Shown here in pieces: positions 55,474 through 63,280 of a DNA stretch of 64,000 nt (positions within the stretch are counted from its first letter, which is position 1; each line of letters begins with the position of its first letter). The stretch is from Gammaproteobacteria bacterium (GTDB taxonomy: Bacteria; Pseudomonadota; Gammaproteobacteria; GCA-001735895), in assembly GCA_024638385.1 (NCBI GenBank), contig JAHEKJ010000001.1, positions 1 to 64,000 of the forward strand, written 5' to 3'. The position numbers were made by a program, and so were the translations under genes. The notes beneath the pieces are model-generated. The model ran no database searches, was not told the origin of the DNA, and saw nothing but the letters and a program-made list of their open reading frames with translations.

Positions 55474-55917
55474 ATGGCGCTGCTTGATTTCGACGCCGGT
55501 TATTTCAGCCTCCCCAGCCCGTGGCGCGGGTTCGATCGCTGGCTCAACCGCTTCCGCCATCGGCGAGCGGTGCGAATCAACGCGCACGACGTCGAGTTGC
55601 GCTGGACCACGCGCGCCGATCGCTCGCTGCGCGCAAGGCGCGAACCGCTCGTGGTCGAGTTGCAGCTGTATTTTTCCTGCGTCGTGCAGAAGCGGGTGCT
55701 GTTTCATGCCGATTATGCGGGCGCCAGCGTCGAGGTTATGCCGGGTCTGAAAATCGCGTTTCATCCGCTCGCTTCGGCGGCCTGCGAACCGGTCGAGTTC
55801 GCGGCCAGCCATCCGCCGGGCCGGGATTTGAGCGACGGTAAGGCGGCGCGCATGGTGCCGCGACGAGTGGATATCGACTTTCGCAACGAAGCCTGGGAAG
55901 GGCAATTTTACTACTGA
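55474..55917 (+). CDS. Conserved hypothetical protein
   Basis: 147-residue protein that I do not recognise. It is basic, with no signal peptide and no membrane helix, and has a central [17 protein letters not shown] segment suggesting a beta-rich soluble domain. The ATG at 55474 follows the SDR stop by five bases; an alternative GTG at 55462 would overlap the SDR gene. The end ([13 protein letters not shown]) is rich in aromatics. It is probably part of the gloA-SDR transcript. Confidence 0.65.
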   Translation: MALLDFDAGYFSLPSPWRGFDRWLNRFRHRRAVRINAHDVELRWTTRADRSLRARREPLVVELQLYFSCVVQKRVLFHADYAGASVEVMPGLKIAFHPLASAACEPVEFAASHPPGRDLSDGKAARMVPRRVDIDFRNEAWEGQFYY

Positions 55918-55951
55918 CCCCGGCAAGCCTCGGTCCGGTCTTGCGACGCGG

Positions 55952-55965
55952 TTGATTCAGATCAA
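55952..55965. promoter_or_regulatory. FNR/ANR-type box
   Basis: TTGAT-TCAG-ATCAA is a perfect match to the FNR consensus TTGAT-N4-ATCAA. Its centre (55958.5) is 41.5 bases upstream of a start predicted from the -10 box at 55987-55992, the class II activation position. Confidence 0.8.
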
Positions 55966-55970
55966 TTCAG

Positions 55971-55994
55971 CTATATTAATAAGCGCTAATATAG
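55971..55994. promoter_or_regulatory. AT-rich inverted repeat with -10 box upstream of DUF2892 gene
   Basis: CTATATTA and TAATATAG are perfect eight-base inverted repeats around eight bases (55971-55978 and 55987-55994). The right arm contains TAATAT, a good -10 box. The palindrome may be a repressor site overlapping the promoter. Confidence 0.6.
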
Positions 55995-56029
55995 GTTTTG
56001 TTCGTAAACCGTTTCCCGGGAGATTAACG

Positions 56030-56233
56030 ATGAGTATCGATCGACTGGTCATGTTGTTCGCCGGCAGCATGATTTTACTGAGCCTGGCGCTATCGCAGCT
56101 GCACCACGTTTACTGGCTGTTCGTAACCGCTTTCGTCGGCGCCAACCTGGTGCAGGCTTCTTTCACCGGGTTCTGCCCGCTGGCGAAGATTCTCAAGGCC
56201 GTCGGTTCCAAGCCGGGCGCCGCTTTCTCGTAG
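56030..56233 (+). CDS. DUF2892 (YgaP-like transmembrane domain) protein
   Basis: 67-residue membrane protein with two hydrophobic helices and the conserved [11 protein letters not shown] at the C-terminal side of the second. DUF2892 domains occur alone or fused to rhodanese domains, in sulfur-transfer and anaerobic-response contexts. It has a CGGGAG site eight bases before the ATG, an FNR-type box and an inverted repeat upstream. Expression under low oxygen is inferred. Confidence 0.88.
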   Translation: MSIDRLVMLFAGSMILLSLALSQLHHVYWLFVTAFVGANLVQASFTGFCPLAKILKAVGSKPGAAFS

Positions 56234-56281
56234 CGTCGAAATCGACCGGGGCGCCGTGCTCGCCAGACGGTGCCACGGTAC

Positions 56282-57208
56282 TTACAGGGATTCGACGTAT
56301 TCCTCCATCCTCCGGCGCAGCCCGGCGTCGGGCAGGCGGCCGCGGTTGGCGCCCATGTTGTCGACCATGTGCTTGAGCTTCGACGTCGCCGGGATCACGC
56401 AGGTGACCGTCGGGTGCGCGGCGAGGTACTTTAGAAAGAACTGACCCCAGCTCGCGCAATCGAACTCGGCCGCCCATTCGGGCAGCGGCTTGCCGCGCAC
56501 GCTGCGAAACAGGCTGCCGCGCTGGTAGGGGCGGTTGATCAGCGTCGCGATACCGCGCTCGGCGGCGATCGGCAGCAGGCGTTGCTCCGCGTCGCGGTCG
56601 ATTATGTTGTAGCTGAACTGGACGAAATCGAGCGGTTGCTCGAGCAGGATTCGCTCGAGTTCGCGATGATAACGCCCGTGCGAGGTCGTGATGCCGATGT
56701 AGCGGATGCGGCCCTGTTGCTTCCAGGCGCGCAGCGTTTCGAGATGCACCTGCCAGTCGCGCAGGTTGTGAATCTGCATCAGGTCGATGCGTTCGACTCC
56801 CATGCGTTCGCGCGAGCGCTGCATCTGGCGAACGCCGCTGTCGCGGCCATTGGTCCAGACCTTGGTCGCGGTAAACAGGCCGCGCCGGTCGTCGATGCGC
56901 GCGAGTAGTTTGCCGATCACGGTTTCGGCGCTGCCGTACATCGGCGACGAGTCGATCAGCTGGCCGCCACCGGCGAAGAATGCGCGCATCACCTCGAGCA
57001 GCGGTGCGAGCCCGTCGTCCGTAGGTTCGACCTCGAATGTGCGCGACGAGCCCATGCCGATGACCGCGATCCGCTCGCCGCTCGCCGGAATGGTCTTTCT
57101 GATCACGCCATCGGCCATCGCACCGGCCGGCCACAGCGCCAGCATCGACGCGGCGCCGGTGGCCTGCAGGAAACGACGCCGCGATACGACTTGCCGTTCG
57201 TTCGTCAT
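56282..57208 (-). CDS. Aldo/keto reductase with twin-arginine signal
   Basis: 308-residue (beta/alpha)8 oxidoreductase. The N terminus SRRRFLQATGAASML is a Tat signal, so the enzyme is exported folded with its cofactor, which is unusual for this mainly cytoplasmic family. The AKR tetrad can be traced: Asp and Tyr in DSSPMYGSAE, Lys in TATKVW, His in MQIHNL. The ATG at 57208 overlaps the stop of the MFS-like gene. A GGGAG site precedes it. Confidence 0.88.
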   Translation of the reverse strand: MTNERQVVSRRRFLQATGAASMLALWPAGAMADGVIRKTIPASGERIAVIGMGSSRTFEVEPTDDGLAPLLEVMRAFFAGGGQLIDSSPMYGSAETVIGKLLARIDDRRGLFTATKVWTNGRDSGVRQMQRSRERMGVERIDLMQIHNLRDWQVHLETLRAWKQQGRIRYIGITTSHGRYHRELERILLEQPLDFVQFSYNIIDRDAEQRLLPIAAERGIATLINRPYQRGSLFRSVRGKPLPEWAAEFDCASWGQFFLKYLAAHPTVTCVIPATSKLKHMVDNMGANRGRLPDAGLRRRMEEYVESL

Positions 57209-58503
57209 GTAGTTACTCCCTCGGTCGCCGCTTCGGGCAAGCTTGCACGATCGCGGTCGAACCGTCTGCCTAGAAAGATACCGACCCCCATCCACAACGC
57301 CGCGATCGCCGCGGCGACCGCCGCGAGCGCGCCGAGGCCGAGGCCGACGCCCTGCGCGAGCGCGGTGTAGACCCAGCTCGCGAAGACGTCCCCGCCACGG
57401 TAGACGACGATGTCGATCACCGGCTTGGTCTTGAAGCGGGTTTCACGGCCGACCGCGGTAAACAGCATTTCGCGACCGGGTTTGGTCACCGCGTAGTTGC
57501 CGGCGCGACGAATGATCTGCAGCGCAACGAGCAAGCCGACTCCCGGCGCGATCGCGACGGTTAGCCACCCGACGACGAGCAATGCCGGGACCAGCGCGAG
57601 CGTGACCGCGAGCCCGAGGCGGGTCGCGATGCGCCCGGTTGCGAACAGCGCGGTCAGGATTGCGAGCGTATTGACCGCGAGATCCATGCCGCCCCAGTAG
57701 CGCGTGCGCGCCGCGCGATCGAACTCGGCGAGGACGTTTTTCAGCTCGAAATAGACGAAGGTGCTCATCAGCGTATAGAGCAGGATGAACAACGCGATCG
57801 CGAGCAGGAAGCGATGGCCGAGCAAATCGATGAAACCGTCGACGAAGCGTCCGCCGATCGGGCCCCCGTCGTCGCCGCCGTGCCGACCGGCCGCCGCCGA
57901 ATCGCGTTCGAGGTAGAAGATCAGCGGCAGGATCAGGCACAGCATCACCGCCGCCAGCAGCAGCAGGTTGTAGACGCCGAGCCGCTCGCCGAACAAAAGC
58001 GGCACCGTCGGGCCGAGCACCGCGCCGATGCTGGCGCCGGCGCCGATCGGCGCGAACAGGCGCCGCGACTGTTCGCTCGAAAAGCGCTCGGCCATAAAAC
58101 TCCAGAAGACCGACACGTGAAACAGCGCGAAGAAGCTGACCCAGACGTAGAACGCCTGGTCGAGCAAGCGCGTGTCGGTGAGAACCCGCGTGCCGGCATA
58201 GAACAGGACGAAGGTCGCGGCGAAGAAAACATAGACGCCGGGGACCAGGCGGCGCGGCGCGCTGCGCGTGACGACCGCGCCGTAGATCAGAACGGCGCCC
58301 GCGCTGATGAAAAAATTGAGCGTCCACAGCCAGCTCAGTTCGGCGTCGCTCCAGTCGCTCGCCATCGCGTCGCGCACCGGGCGCAGCACGTAGTAGGCCG
58401 CCATCAGGATGAAGACGAAGGCGAAGGAAGCGGCGAACGCGGGCAGCTCGCGGGTCTCGACCTTGATCAGCTTGCCGATGAGTCGGGTCAGGGAATGCGC
58501 CAT
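57205..58503 (-). CDS. MFS-like carrier related to ATP/ADP translocases
   Basis: 432-residue membrane protein with about twelve helices. The beginning (ETRELPAFAASFAFVF, YYVLRPVRDAMA) and the inner FWSFMAERF segment match the bacterial NTP/NDP-exchange-like major facilitator branch that is common in free-living proteobacteria. The substrate is unknown. The start ATG at 58503 was chosen; upstream codons overlap the sigma-factor remnant on the other strand. It overlaps the AKR gene (ATGA). Confidence 0.85.
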   Translation of the reverse strand: MAHSLTRLIGKLIKVETRELPAFAASFAFVFILMAAYYVLRPVRDAMASDWSDAELSWLWTLNFFISAGAVLIYGAVVTRSAPRRLVPGVYVFFAATFVLFYAGTRVLTDTRLLDQAFYVWVSFFALFHVSVFWSFMAERFSSEQSRRLFAPIGAGASIGAVLGPTVPLLFGERLGVYNLLLLAAVMLCLILPLIFYLERDSAAAGRHGGDDGGPIGGRFVDGFIDLLGHRFLLAIALFILLYTLMSTFVYFELKNVLAEFDRAARTRYWGGMDLAVNTLAILTALFATGRIATRLGLAVTLALVPALLVVGWLTVAIAPGVGLLVALQIIRRAGNYAVTKPGREMLFTAVGRETRFKTKPVIDIVVYRGGDVFASWVYTALAQGVGLGLGALAAVAAAIAALWMGVGIFLGRRFDRDRASLPEAATEGVTT

Positions 58504-58556
58504 GCAGATTCGTCGTCCTTTAGCATCGACAAGTATACCCGAAGTCGCCGCGGTCG

Positions 58557-58829
58557 ATGGAATTCGCGAATCGTCGGGCGCGGATCGCCGAACGCCAGGC
58601 CCTGGCCGACGAGGGCCTGACGCGCGTACTGGACGCACTCGGGCAGTTACCGCTGCGTCAGCAGCAGGCATTTCTGCTGCGCGCCTGGCAGGAACAGAGC
58701 ACCCGCGAAACCGCCTTCGCGCTCGCCATTTCCGAAAATAGCGTCAAGACGCACTATGCCCGGGCGCTCGCCCGCTTGCGCGAACTGCTGGGAGATGAAC
58801 CACCGGGAGACCGACATGAGCAACGATGA
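58557..58829 (+). pseudogene. Sigma-70 family factor reduced to region 4
   Basis: Frame of 90 residues that aligns only with the C-terminal part of an ECF-type sigma factor: [20 protein letters not shown], the helix-turn-helix [26 protein letters not shown]. Region 2, needed for core binding and -10 recognition, and the linker are missing. There is no room for them, since the divergent MFS gene starts 53 bases upstream, and an in-frame TAG lies 36 bases before the ATG. No ribosome-binding site is visible. It overlaps the next gene by 14 bases, as intact sigma/DUF3619 pairs do. Probably a truncated remnant. Confidence 0.65.
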
Positions 58830-59157
58830 GCATTTCGACAAGCGCCTGCGTGAAACCCTGAACCGGCAAACGCTCGACCGGCAAACCCGCGATGCCCTGC
58901 AGGCCGCGCGCCTGGCGGCCCTCGATGGCCGACGTCCGGACCGGGCCCGCCACTGGATTCCTAAGTCCGCGTTTGCGGCGATCACGGTCGCGTCGCTGCT
59001 GCTGGTGCTCGGCGCCTGGCTTTAACCGCAATTGCGCGAGCCCGGATTACCGCGAGTCGAGGTCGACGACCTGGTCGTGATCACCGACGAAGACGAGCTG
59101 GAATTGTTCGAGGAACTGGAGTTTTACGCCTGGTTCGAGCAGGAGCAGCCGGTTTAG
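58816..59157 (+). pseudogene. DUF3619-like membrane protein interrupted by in-frame TAA
   Basis: The first 69 codons encode a DUF3619-like N terminus (FDKRLRETLNRQ, LQAARLAALDG) and a membrane helix (AITVASLLLVLGAWL), then TAA at 59023-59025. The same frame continues after the stop for 43 sense codons with family-like sequence (DLVVITDEDELELFEELEFY, AWFEQEQ) to a TAG at 59155. A single nonsense mutation is the simplest reading. It sits beside the truncated sigma factor, normally its partner. Confidence 0.7.
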
Positions 59158-59228
59158 GGGCTGCTCCGTTTGATGTCGGCGGCGGGTCGAACGACAATAC
59201 CCGCGTCATTATTGCCGAGCGACCCTTC

Positions 59229-60056
59229 ATGCCCGAAGGCCCCGAAATCAGACGTGCGGCGGACGAGGTAGGCGTTGCCCTGGTCGGGCGCAAGACCACC
59301 GTGGTCGAGTTCGCGTTCCAGCACCTGCGTCGCTTCGAGGGCCGGTTGCGCGGGCGGCGGGTGGTCGGCGTCGAGTCGCGCGGCAAGGCGATCCTGACCC
59401 GTTTCGACAACGGCTGGGTAATCTACAGCCACAACCAGCTCTACGGTCGCTGGTTCGTCGGCGCCGCCGACGCGTCGCCGACAACCGGCCGCCAGCTGCG
59501 GCTCGCGATTCGCAACCGGCGCGGCAGCGCGCTGCTCTACAGCGCTTCCGAGATCGACGTGTTGCGCGCCGAGGCGCTCGAGGCGCACCCGTTCCTGGCC
59601 CGCATGGGACCGGATCTGCTGACCGATCGCCCCGGCGTCGAGGGCGTGCTCGAGCGGCTCGAGGCGCCGGAGTACCGGGGGCGGATGCTTGCCGGACTGC
59701 TGCTCGACCAGGGCTTCGTCGCCGGGCTCGGTAATTATCTGCGCGCCGAAATCCTGACCCGCGCGCGCCTGCACCCGGCGCTGAAACCCGCGCAGTGCAA
59801 TCGCCGCGAGCTGCGCCGGCTGGCGCGCGCCATCGTCGAACTCACCGAGCGTTCCTACCGCACCGGCGGCATCGTCAATCCGCCATCGCTGGTCAAGAAA
59901 CTCGAGGCGCAGGGATTGCAGACTCGCGAGCAGCATCGTTTCAATACCTACGGCCGCGCCGGCGAGGCCTGTCATTTTTGCGGCGCCGAAATCGAGTGCT
60001 CGAACGCGGGCGGCCGCAAGATGTATTTTTGCCCTGGCTGCCAGCCGTCGCGCTGA
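59229..60056 (+). CDS. nei: Endonuclease VIII-like DNA glycosylase
   Basis: Base-excision repair glycosylase/AP lyase for oxidised pyrimidines. The protein begins MPEGPEIRRAADEV, giving the catalytic proline and glutamate of the Nei branch of the Fpg/Nei family. The C-terminal zinc finger is CHFCGAEIEC...FCPGC. Length 275 is close to the E. coli enzyme (263). The helix-two-turn-helix GNYLRAEIL is present. Confidence 0.95.
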   Translation: MPEGPEIRRAADEVGVALVGRKTTVVEFAFQHLRRFEGRLRGRRVVGVESRGKAILTRFDNGWVIYSHNQLYGRWFVGAADASPTTGRQLRLAIRNRRGSALLYSASEIDVLRAEALEAHPFLARMGPDLLTDRPGVEGVLERLEAPEYRGRMLAGLLLDQGFVAGLGNYLRAEILTRARLHPALKPAQCNRRELRRLARAIVELTERSYRTGGIVNPPSLVKKLEAQGLQTREQHRFNTYGRAGEACHFCGAEIECSNAGGRKMYFCPGCQPSR

Positions 60057-60079
60057 GTCGCGGGCCAGACCACACGACG

Positions 60080-60118
60080 GGCCGGATTTGCCGCGATAAA
60101 AATTTTCGCGATCCGGCC
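60080..60118. promoter_or_regulatory. Dyad symmetry upstream of comD
   Basis: GGCCGGAT (60080-60087) and ATCCGGCC (60111-60118) are perfect inverted repeats; inside, CGCGA and TCGCG pair around an A/T loop. It lies 56 bases before the comD GTG. It may be an operator, or a weak terminator of nei without a T run. Confidence 0.5.
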
Positions 60119-60173
60119 GTGGGTTATGGCATCATGTCTCGATATCGCCATTGGCCCGAGGGGGAATCGTATC

Positions 60174-60671
60174 GTGTCGGTCAACGAGAGAATCGTCGCC
60201 GATTTCGTCGAGAACGGAATCGAGTTCGTCACCACCGTGCCGTGCAAGCAGCTTGCCGGCGTCATCGAGCAGGTCGATGCGAGCGACCGCATCCATCACG
60301 TGCCGTGCAACAAGGAAGACGAGGGCATGGGCCTGTGCGCCGGCGCGTTCATGGGCGGGCAGCGCGCCGCGATCATCATGCAGAACACCGCGATCGGGGT
60401 CACGATCAACACGCTCGCGACGCTGATCCAGTATTACCACATCCCGCTGCCGATGCTGATCAGCTACCGCGGCGAGCTCGGCGAAAAGGTCGCCTGCCAG
60501 GTCGAGATGGCGCTGCACACCAAGGCCCTGCTCGATCGGTTGTTGATCCCGACTTACCATTTTCATCGGCCCGGCGACGCCGACGAGCTCGACGCGATTC
60601 TGAAGCACTGCTTCATGAGCAAAAAGCCGGCCGCGATCCTGACCGACGCCAGCTTCTGGCAGGGGGCCTGA
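60174..60671 (+). CDS. comD: Sulfopyruvate decarboxylase alpha subunit-like (TPP PYR domain)
   Basis: 165-residue protein matching the N-terminal (PYR) half of TPP enzymes in the phosphonopyruvate/sulfopyruvate decarboxylase family (VPCKQLAGVIEQ, NKEDEGMGLCAGAFMGG, MQNTAIGVTINTL). The conserved PYR glutamate is in KEDEG. A GTG start with GGGGGA nine bases upstream is chosen. It lies one base from the beta-subunit gene, as required for the two-chain enzyme that makes sulfoacetaldehyde from sulfopyruvate. Confidence 0.85.
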   Translation: MSVNERIVADFVENGIEFVTTVPCKQLAGVIEQVDASDRIHHVPCNKEDEGMGLCAGAFMGGQRAAIIMQNTAIGVTINTLATLIQYYHIPLPMLISYRGELGEKVACQVEMALHTKALLDRLLIPTYHFHRPGDADELDAILKHCFMSKKPAAILTDASFWQGA

Positions 60672-60672
60672 G

Positions 60673-61239
60673 ATGATTCGCAGTGACGTGCTGAAAACCC
60701 TGATTCCGCTGATTTCCGACCGGCTCGTGGTCTGCAACATCGGCCTGCCGAGCCAGGAACTGCATCTGCTCGACGACCAGCCGAGCAATTTTTACATGCT
60801 CGGCACGATGGGGCTGGCGTCGTCGATCGGCCTCGGTCTCGCGCTGGCCCAGCGCGAGACCGTCATCGCGATCGACGGCGACGGTTCGGTGCTGACCAAC
60901 CTCGGCACGCTGCCGACGATCGCCAACAACGTCGCAGACAACTACATCCTGCTGATCGTCGACAACGGCAGCTACGGCTCGACCGGCGATCAACCGACCT
61001 ATGCCGGCAAGAAAACCTCGCTGGCGGAGGTCGCGCGCGCCTGCGGTTGCGACAACGTGATCGAGTGCCAGGCCGAGGAGTGCGCCGACGCGATGCGCGA
61101 TGCCCTCGACGCCGGGCGCATGACGATCATCGTCTGCAAATGCGAGTCGGGGAACATCCCGGTGCCGGTCATCGACCTGGACCCGGTCGTGATTCGCGAG
61201 CGTTTCATGACCGAGGTGCGCCGGCGCAACCCGGACTGA
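60673..61239 (+). CDS. comE: Sulfopyruvate decarboxylase beta subunit-like (TPP PP domain)
   Basis: 188-residue protein forming the TPP-diphosphate-binding half. The GDG...N motif is in IDGDGSVLTNLGTLPTIAN and the following LLIVDNGSYGSTGDQPTY is typical. The substrate could be sulfopyruvate or, less likely, phosphonopyruvate; separate alpha and beta genes favour sulfopyruvate. No xsc, pta or transporter gene is adjacent, so the wider pathway cannot be read here. Confidence 0.87.
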   Translation: MIRSDVLKTLIPLISDRLVVCNIGLPSQELHLLDDQPSNFYMLGTMGLASSIGLGLALAQRETVIAIDGDGSVLTNLGTLPTIANNVADNYILLIVDNGSYGSTGDQPTYAGKKTSLAEVARACGCDNVIECQAEECADAMRDALDAGRMTIIVCKCESGNIPVPVIDLDPVVIRERFMTEVRRRNPD

Positions 61240-61250
61240 GTCGGCAGGGA

Positions 61251-61844
61251 TCAATCGTCCGGCAGCATCGCCTCGAGCGGTATATCTTCGGTAATCTGCT
61301 CGAGGCCGGGCGCGCATTCCGGCCAACCGTGGCCCCAGCGCCACGGCAGGCCGGTGCACGGTCCGCCGCCGAGGCGCACCGCGCGAAACATCATTTCGGC
61401 GACGATATCGAAGGCGTCGAGCACCTCGCGCGGCGACAGCCCCAGTTTTTCTGCCAGCCGGTCCTGCTCGATGACGCCGGTGCGCAGCACGCAGGCGCGC
61501 AGCTCGCGGTCGGCGGCGAGCCTTTTCTCGAATCCGCCTTCGGCCTCGCCGCGCCAGTAGTGGCGATCGTGCTCGACGCAGCATTGCTCCCACGGCGGCA
61601 GATCGCCGGCGGTGTGCGCGAAGTCCGGCGAAATCCCGGCGAGGAATTGCCAGGCCGCGGACAGCCCGCCGCTGCAGCCGTCGCTGCGGAAACGGTCGAT
61701 CACGATTCCGGGTTTCGATTGCACGGCCGCGAGCCGGCGCATTTGCTCCCGCTCGAGCAGCGCTACCGGTTCGGGTAAAACCTCGGCCCGAACGGTCTCC
61801 GTGAACAAGACCAGAATCAGACCGACTCCGATTAAGGTTTTCAT
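61251..61844 (-). CDS. Exported phospholipase A2-like protein
   Basis: 197-residue protein with a signal peptide (MKTLIGVGLILVLFTETVRA). The mature part has SDGCSGG followed by WEQCCVEHDRHYWRG, which resembles the PLA2 active-site pattern CCxxHDxxY with the catalytic His-Asp pair. Further cysteines (ACVL, GPCTGLPW, PECAPG) suggest disulfides. I cannot place it in a named bacterial family; phospholipase activity is inferred from the motif only. It is convergent with comE. Confidence 0.7.
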   Translation of the reverse strand: MKTLIGVGLILVLFTETVRAEVLPEPVALLEREQMRRLAAVQSKPGIVIDRFRSDGCSGGLSAAWQFLAGISPDFAHTAGDLPPWEQCCVEHDRHYWRGEAEGGFEKRLAADRELRACVLRTGVIEQDRLAEKLGLSPREVLDAFDIVAEMMFRAVRLGGGPCTGLPWRWGHGWPECAPGLEQITEDIPLEAMLPDD

Positions 61845-61909
61845 GCGGTGCAAGTTAAGCGGGCGGCCGGTCGAATTCAAGTCGGGTGCGGCAATTCGCT
61901 CGGCGCAAT

Positions 61910-61954
61910 AAAAAAGGCCAGGCAGGGGAATTTGGGGGGTTCCGCTGCCTGGCC
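61910..61954 (-). terminator. Intrinsic terminator of nrdA-nrdB
   Basis: Arms 61916-61930 and 61940-61954 pair over 15 positions with one mismatch (GGCCAGGCAG core). On the minus strand they are followed by TTTTTT. It lies 130 bases after the nrdB stop. Confidence 0.88.
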
Positions 61955-62015
61955 CAAGGTTACAACCGAAGAGCGCGTGTAACACTAATTCGGTCGGCCT
62001 TTACACTTCTCTGGC

Positions 62016-62040
62016 CGTCATCCCGGCGAAGGCCGGGATC
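62016..62040. repeat. Short REP-like palindrome
   Basis: An ATCCCGGC-GAAG-GCCGGGAT palindrome preceded by CGTC lies between the nrdB terminator and the nrdB stop. It resembles the common CGTCATTCCCGCGAAGGCGGG type of interspersed repeat. It is a single copy in this window. Confidence 0.6.
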
Positions 62041-62084
62041 TCGTATTGATGCCTCGTTTTCGGATACACCGAATCGAAGCTCGT

Positions 62085-63248
62085 CTAGTCCCAGTTCAGC
62101 GCGCCGCCGGTCTGATACTCGGTGACGCGGGTTTCGAAAAAGTTCTTTTCCTTTTTCAGGTTGGCCTGTTCGTCGAGCCACGGCAGGGCGTTCTCGGCGC
62201 CCGGGAACGGAATCGCGTGATGCAGCTTGTTGGCGCGGCGATTGGCGATGAAGCGGAACTGGGCCAGGTGGTCCTTCGCGCTGTAGCCGAGGATCGGGTC
62301 GGGCAGCAGAAAGTTCGCGTACTGCTGTTCGGCGGCCTCGGCTTCGTCCCACATCTGCTGGATGACCTTCGGATCGAGCTTGATGTTTTCTTCCTGCACG
62401 ATCTGGTTGCAAACGCGGATGCCGAAGGACGCGTGCAGCACCTCGTCGCGCATGATGTACTGCAGCTGCTCGGCCGTGCCCTTCATCAGGCCGCGGCGCT
62501 GCAGCGCGAAGATCGGGCTGAAGCCGTTGTAGAACCAGGTGCCCTCGAACACGCCGGCGAAGAAGGTGTAGGCGAGGACGAAGTTTTCGAGCTCGTCGCG
62601 GTCGTTCAGATCGATATCGGGACGCAGCACCGAATCGAGGCGCTCGTTGCACATCTGGATCTTGTGGTAGATCTCGGGCACGACGCGGTAACGATTGTAG
62701 ATTTCGCCCTGGTCGAGACCGATGGTCTCGATGCAGTGCTGGTAGGTCCAGGTGTGCATCGCTTCCTCGTAGACCTGGCGCGCCTGGTAGATCTGCAGTT
62801 CGGGCGCCGACATCTTTTCCATCACCGCGAGACCGATGTTGCGCATCGCGAGAATGTCCGAGGTCGTCAGGTACGACAGCACGTTCTCGTAGACGTGGCG
62901 CTCCTCGAGCGTCAGCTTGTGCAGGTAGTCGTGCACGTCCTGCGTCATATTGATGTCGAGCGGCGTCCAGTGGTTGCGGTTGGCGTTGAGGAAATATTCC
63001 CAGGCCCACGGGTACTTGAACGGCGCGAGCTGATTGATGTCGGTCAGGCCGTTGACGACGCGCTTGTCTTCCGGGTTGATCGGTTTGGCTGACCTGGGCA
63101 TTTCCACGGGCTCGGCGACCTTGTCGACGCGCGCTTCGGCGACCGGTGGCGGCACCACGGCCGGCGCCGGATTCGTCACCGGAGTTTCGAGCGCCGGTTC
63201 CGGGGTCCGTGGCGCTTGCGGGGTCAGGGGTTCATCCCAGTTCAGCAT
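62085..63248 (-). CDS. nrdB: Ribonucleoside-diphosphate reductase beta subunit (class Ia)
   Basis: Small subunit carrying the di-iron centre and tyrosyl radical of aerobic ribonucleotide reductase. The 387-residue protein has the metal and radical segment EEAMHTWTYQH (Glu, His and the radical Tyr at +4) and later MRDEVLHASFG. A proline-rich N-terminal stretch (about residues 8-45) precedes the core, as in other gammaproteobacterial forms. The C-terminal ALNWD tail is the likely NrdA-binding peptide. A GGAAGGAG site precedes the ATG; nrdA lies 32 bases upstream. Confidence 0.97.
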   Translation of the reverse strand: MLNWDEPLTPQAPRTPEPALETPVTNPAPAVVPPPVAEARVDKVAEPVEMPRSAKPINPEDKRVVNGLTDINQLAPFKYPWAWEYFLNANRNHWTPLDINMTQDVHDYLHKLTLEERHVYENVLSYLTTSDILAMRNIGLAVMEKMSAPELQIYQARQVYEEAMHTWTYQHCIETIGLDQGEIYNRYRVVPEIYHKIQMCNERLDSVLRPDIDLNDRDELENFVLAYTFFAGVFEGTWFYNGFSPIFALQRRGLMKGTAEQLQYIMRDEVLHASFGIRVCNQIVQEENIKLDPKVIQQMWDEAEAAEQQYANFLLPDPILGYSAKDHLAQFRFIANRRANKLHHAIPFPGAENALPWLDEQANLKKEKNFFETRVTEYQTGGALNWD

Positions 63249-63280
63249 CTGCTATCTCCTTCCACTTATTCAACAGCACG

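Noticed and set aside
59023..59025. Stop-codon readthrough or recoding at the TAA in the DUF3619-like gene
   Set aside because: TAA is the least readily recoded stop, and no downstream structure suggests recoding. The adjacent sigma factor is also truncated, so decay is the simpler reading.
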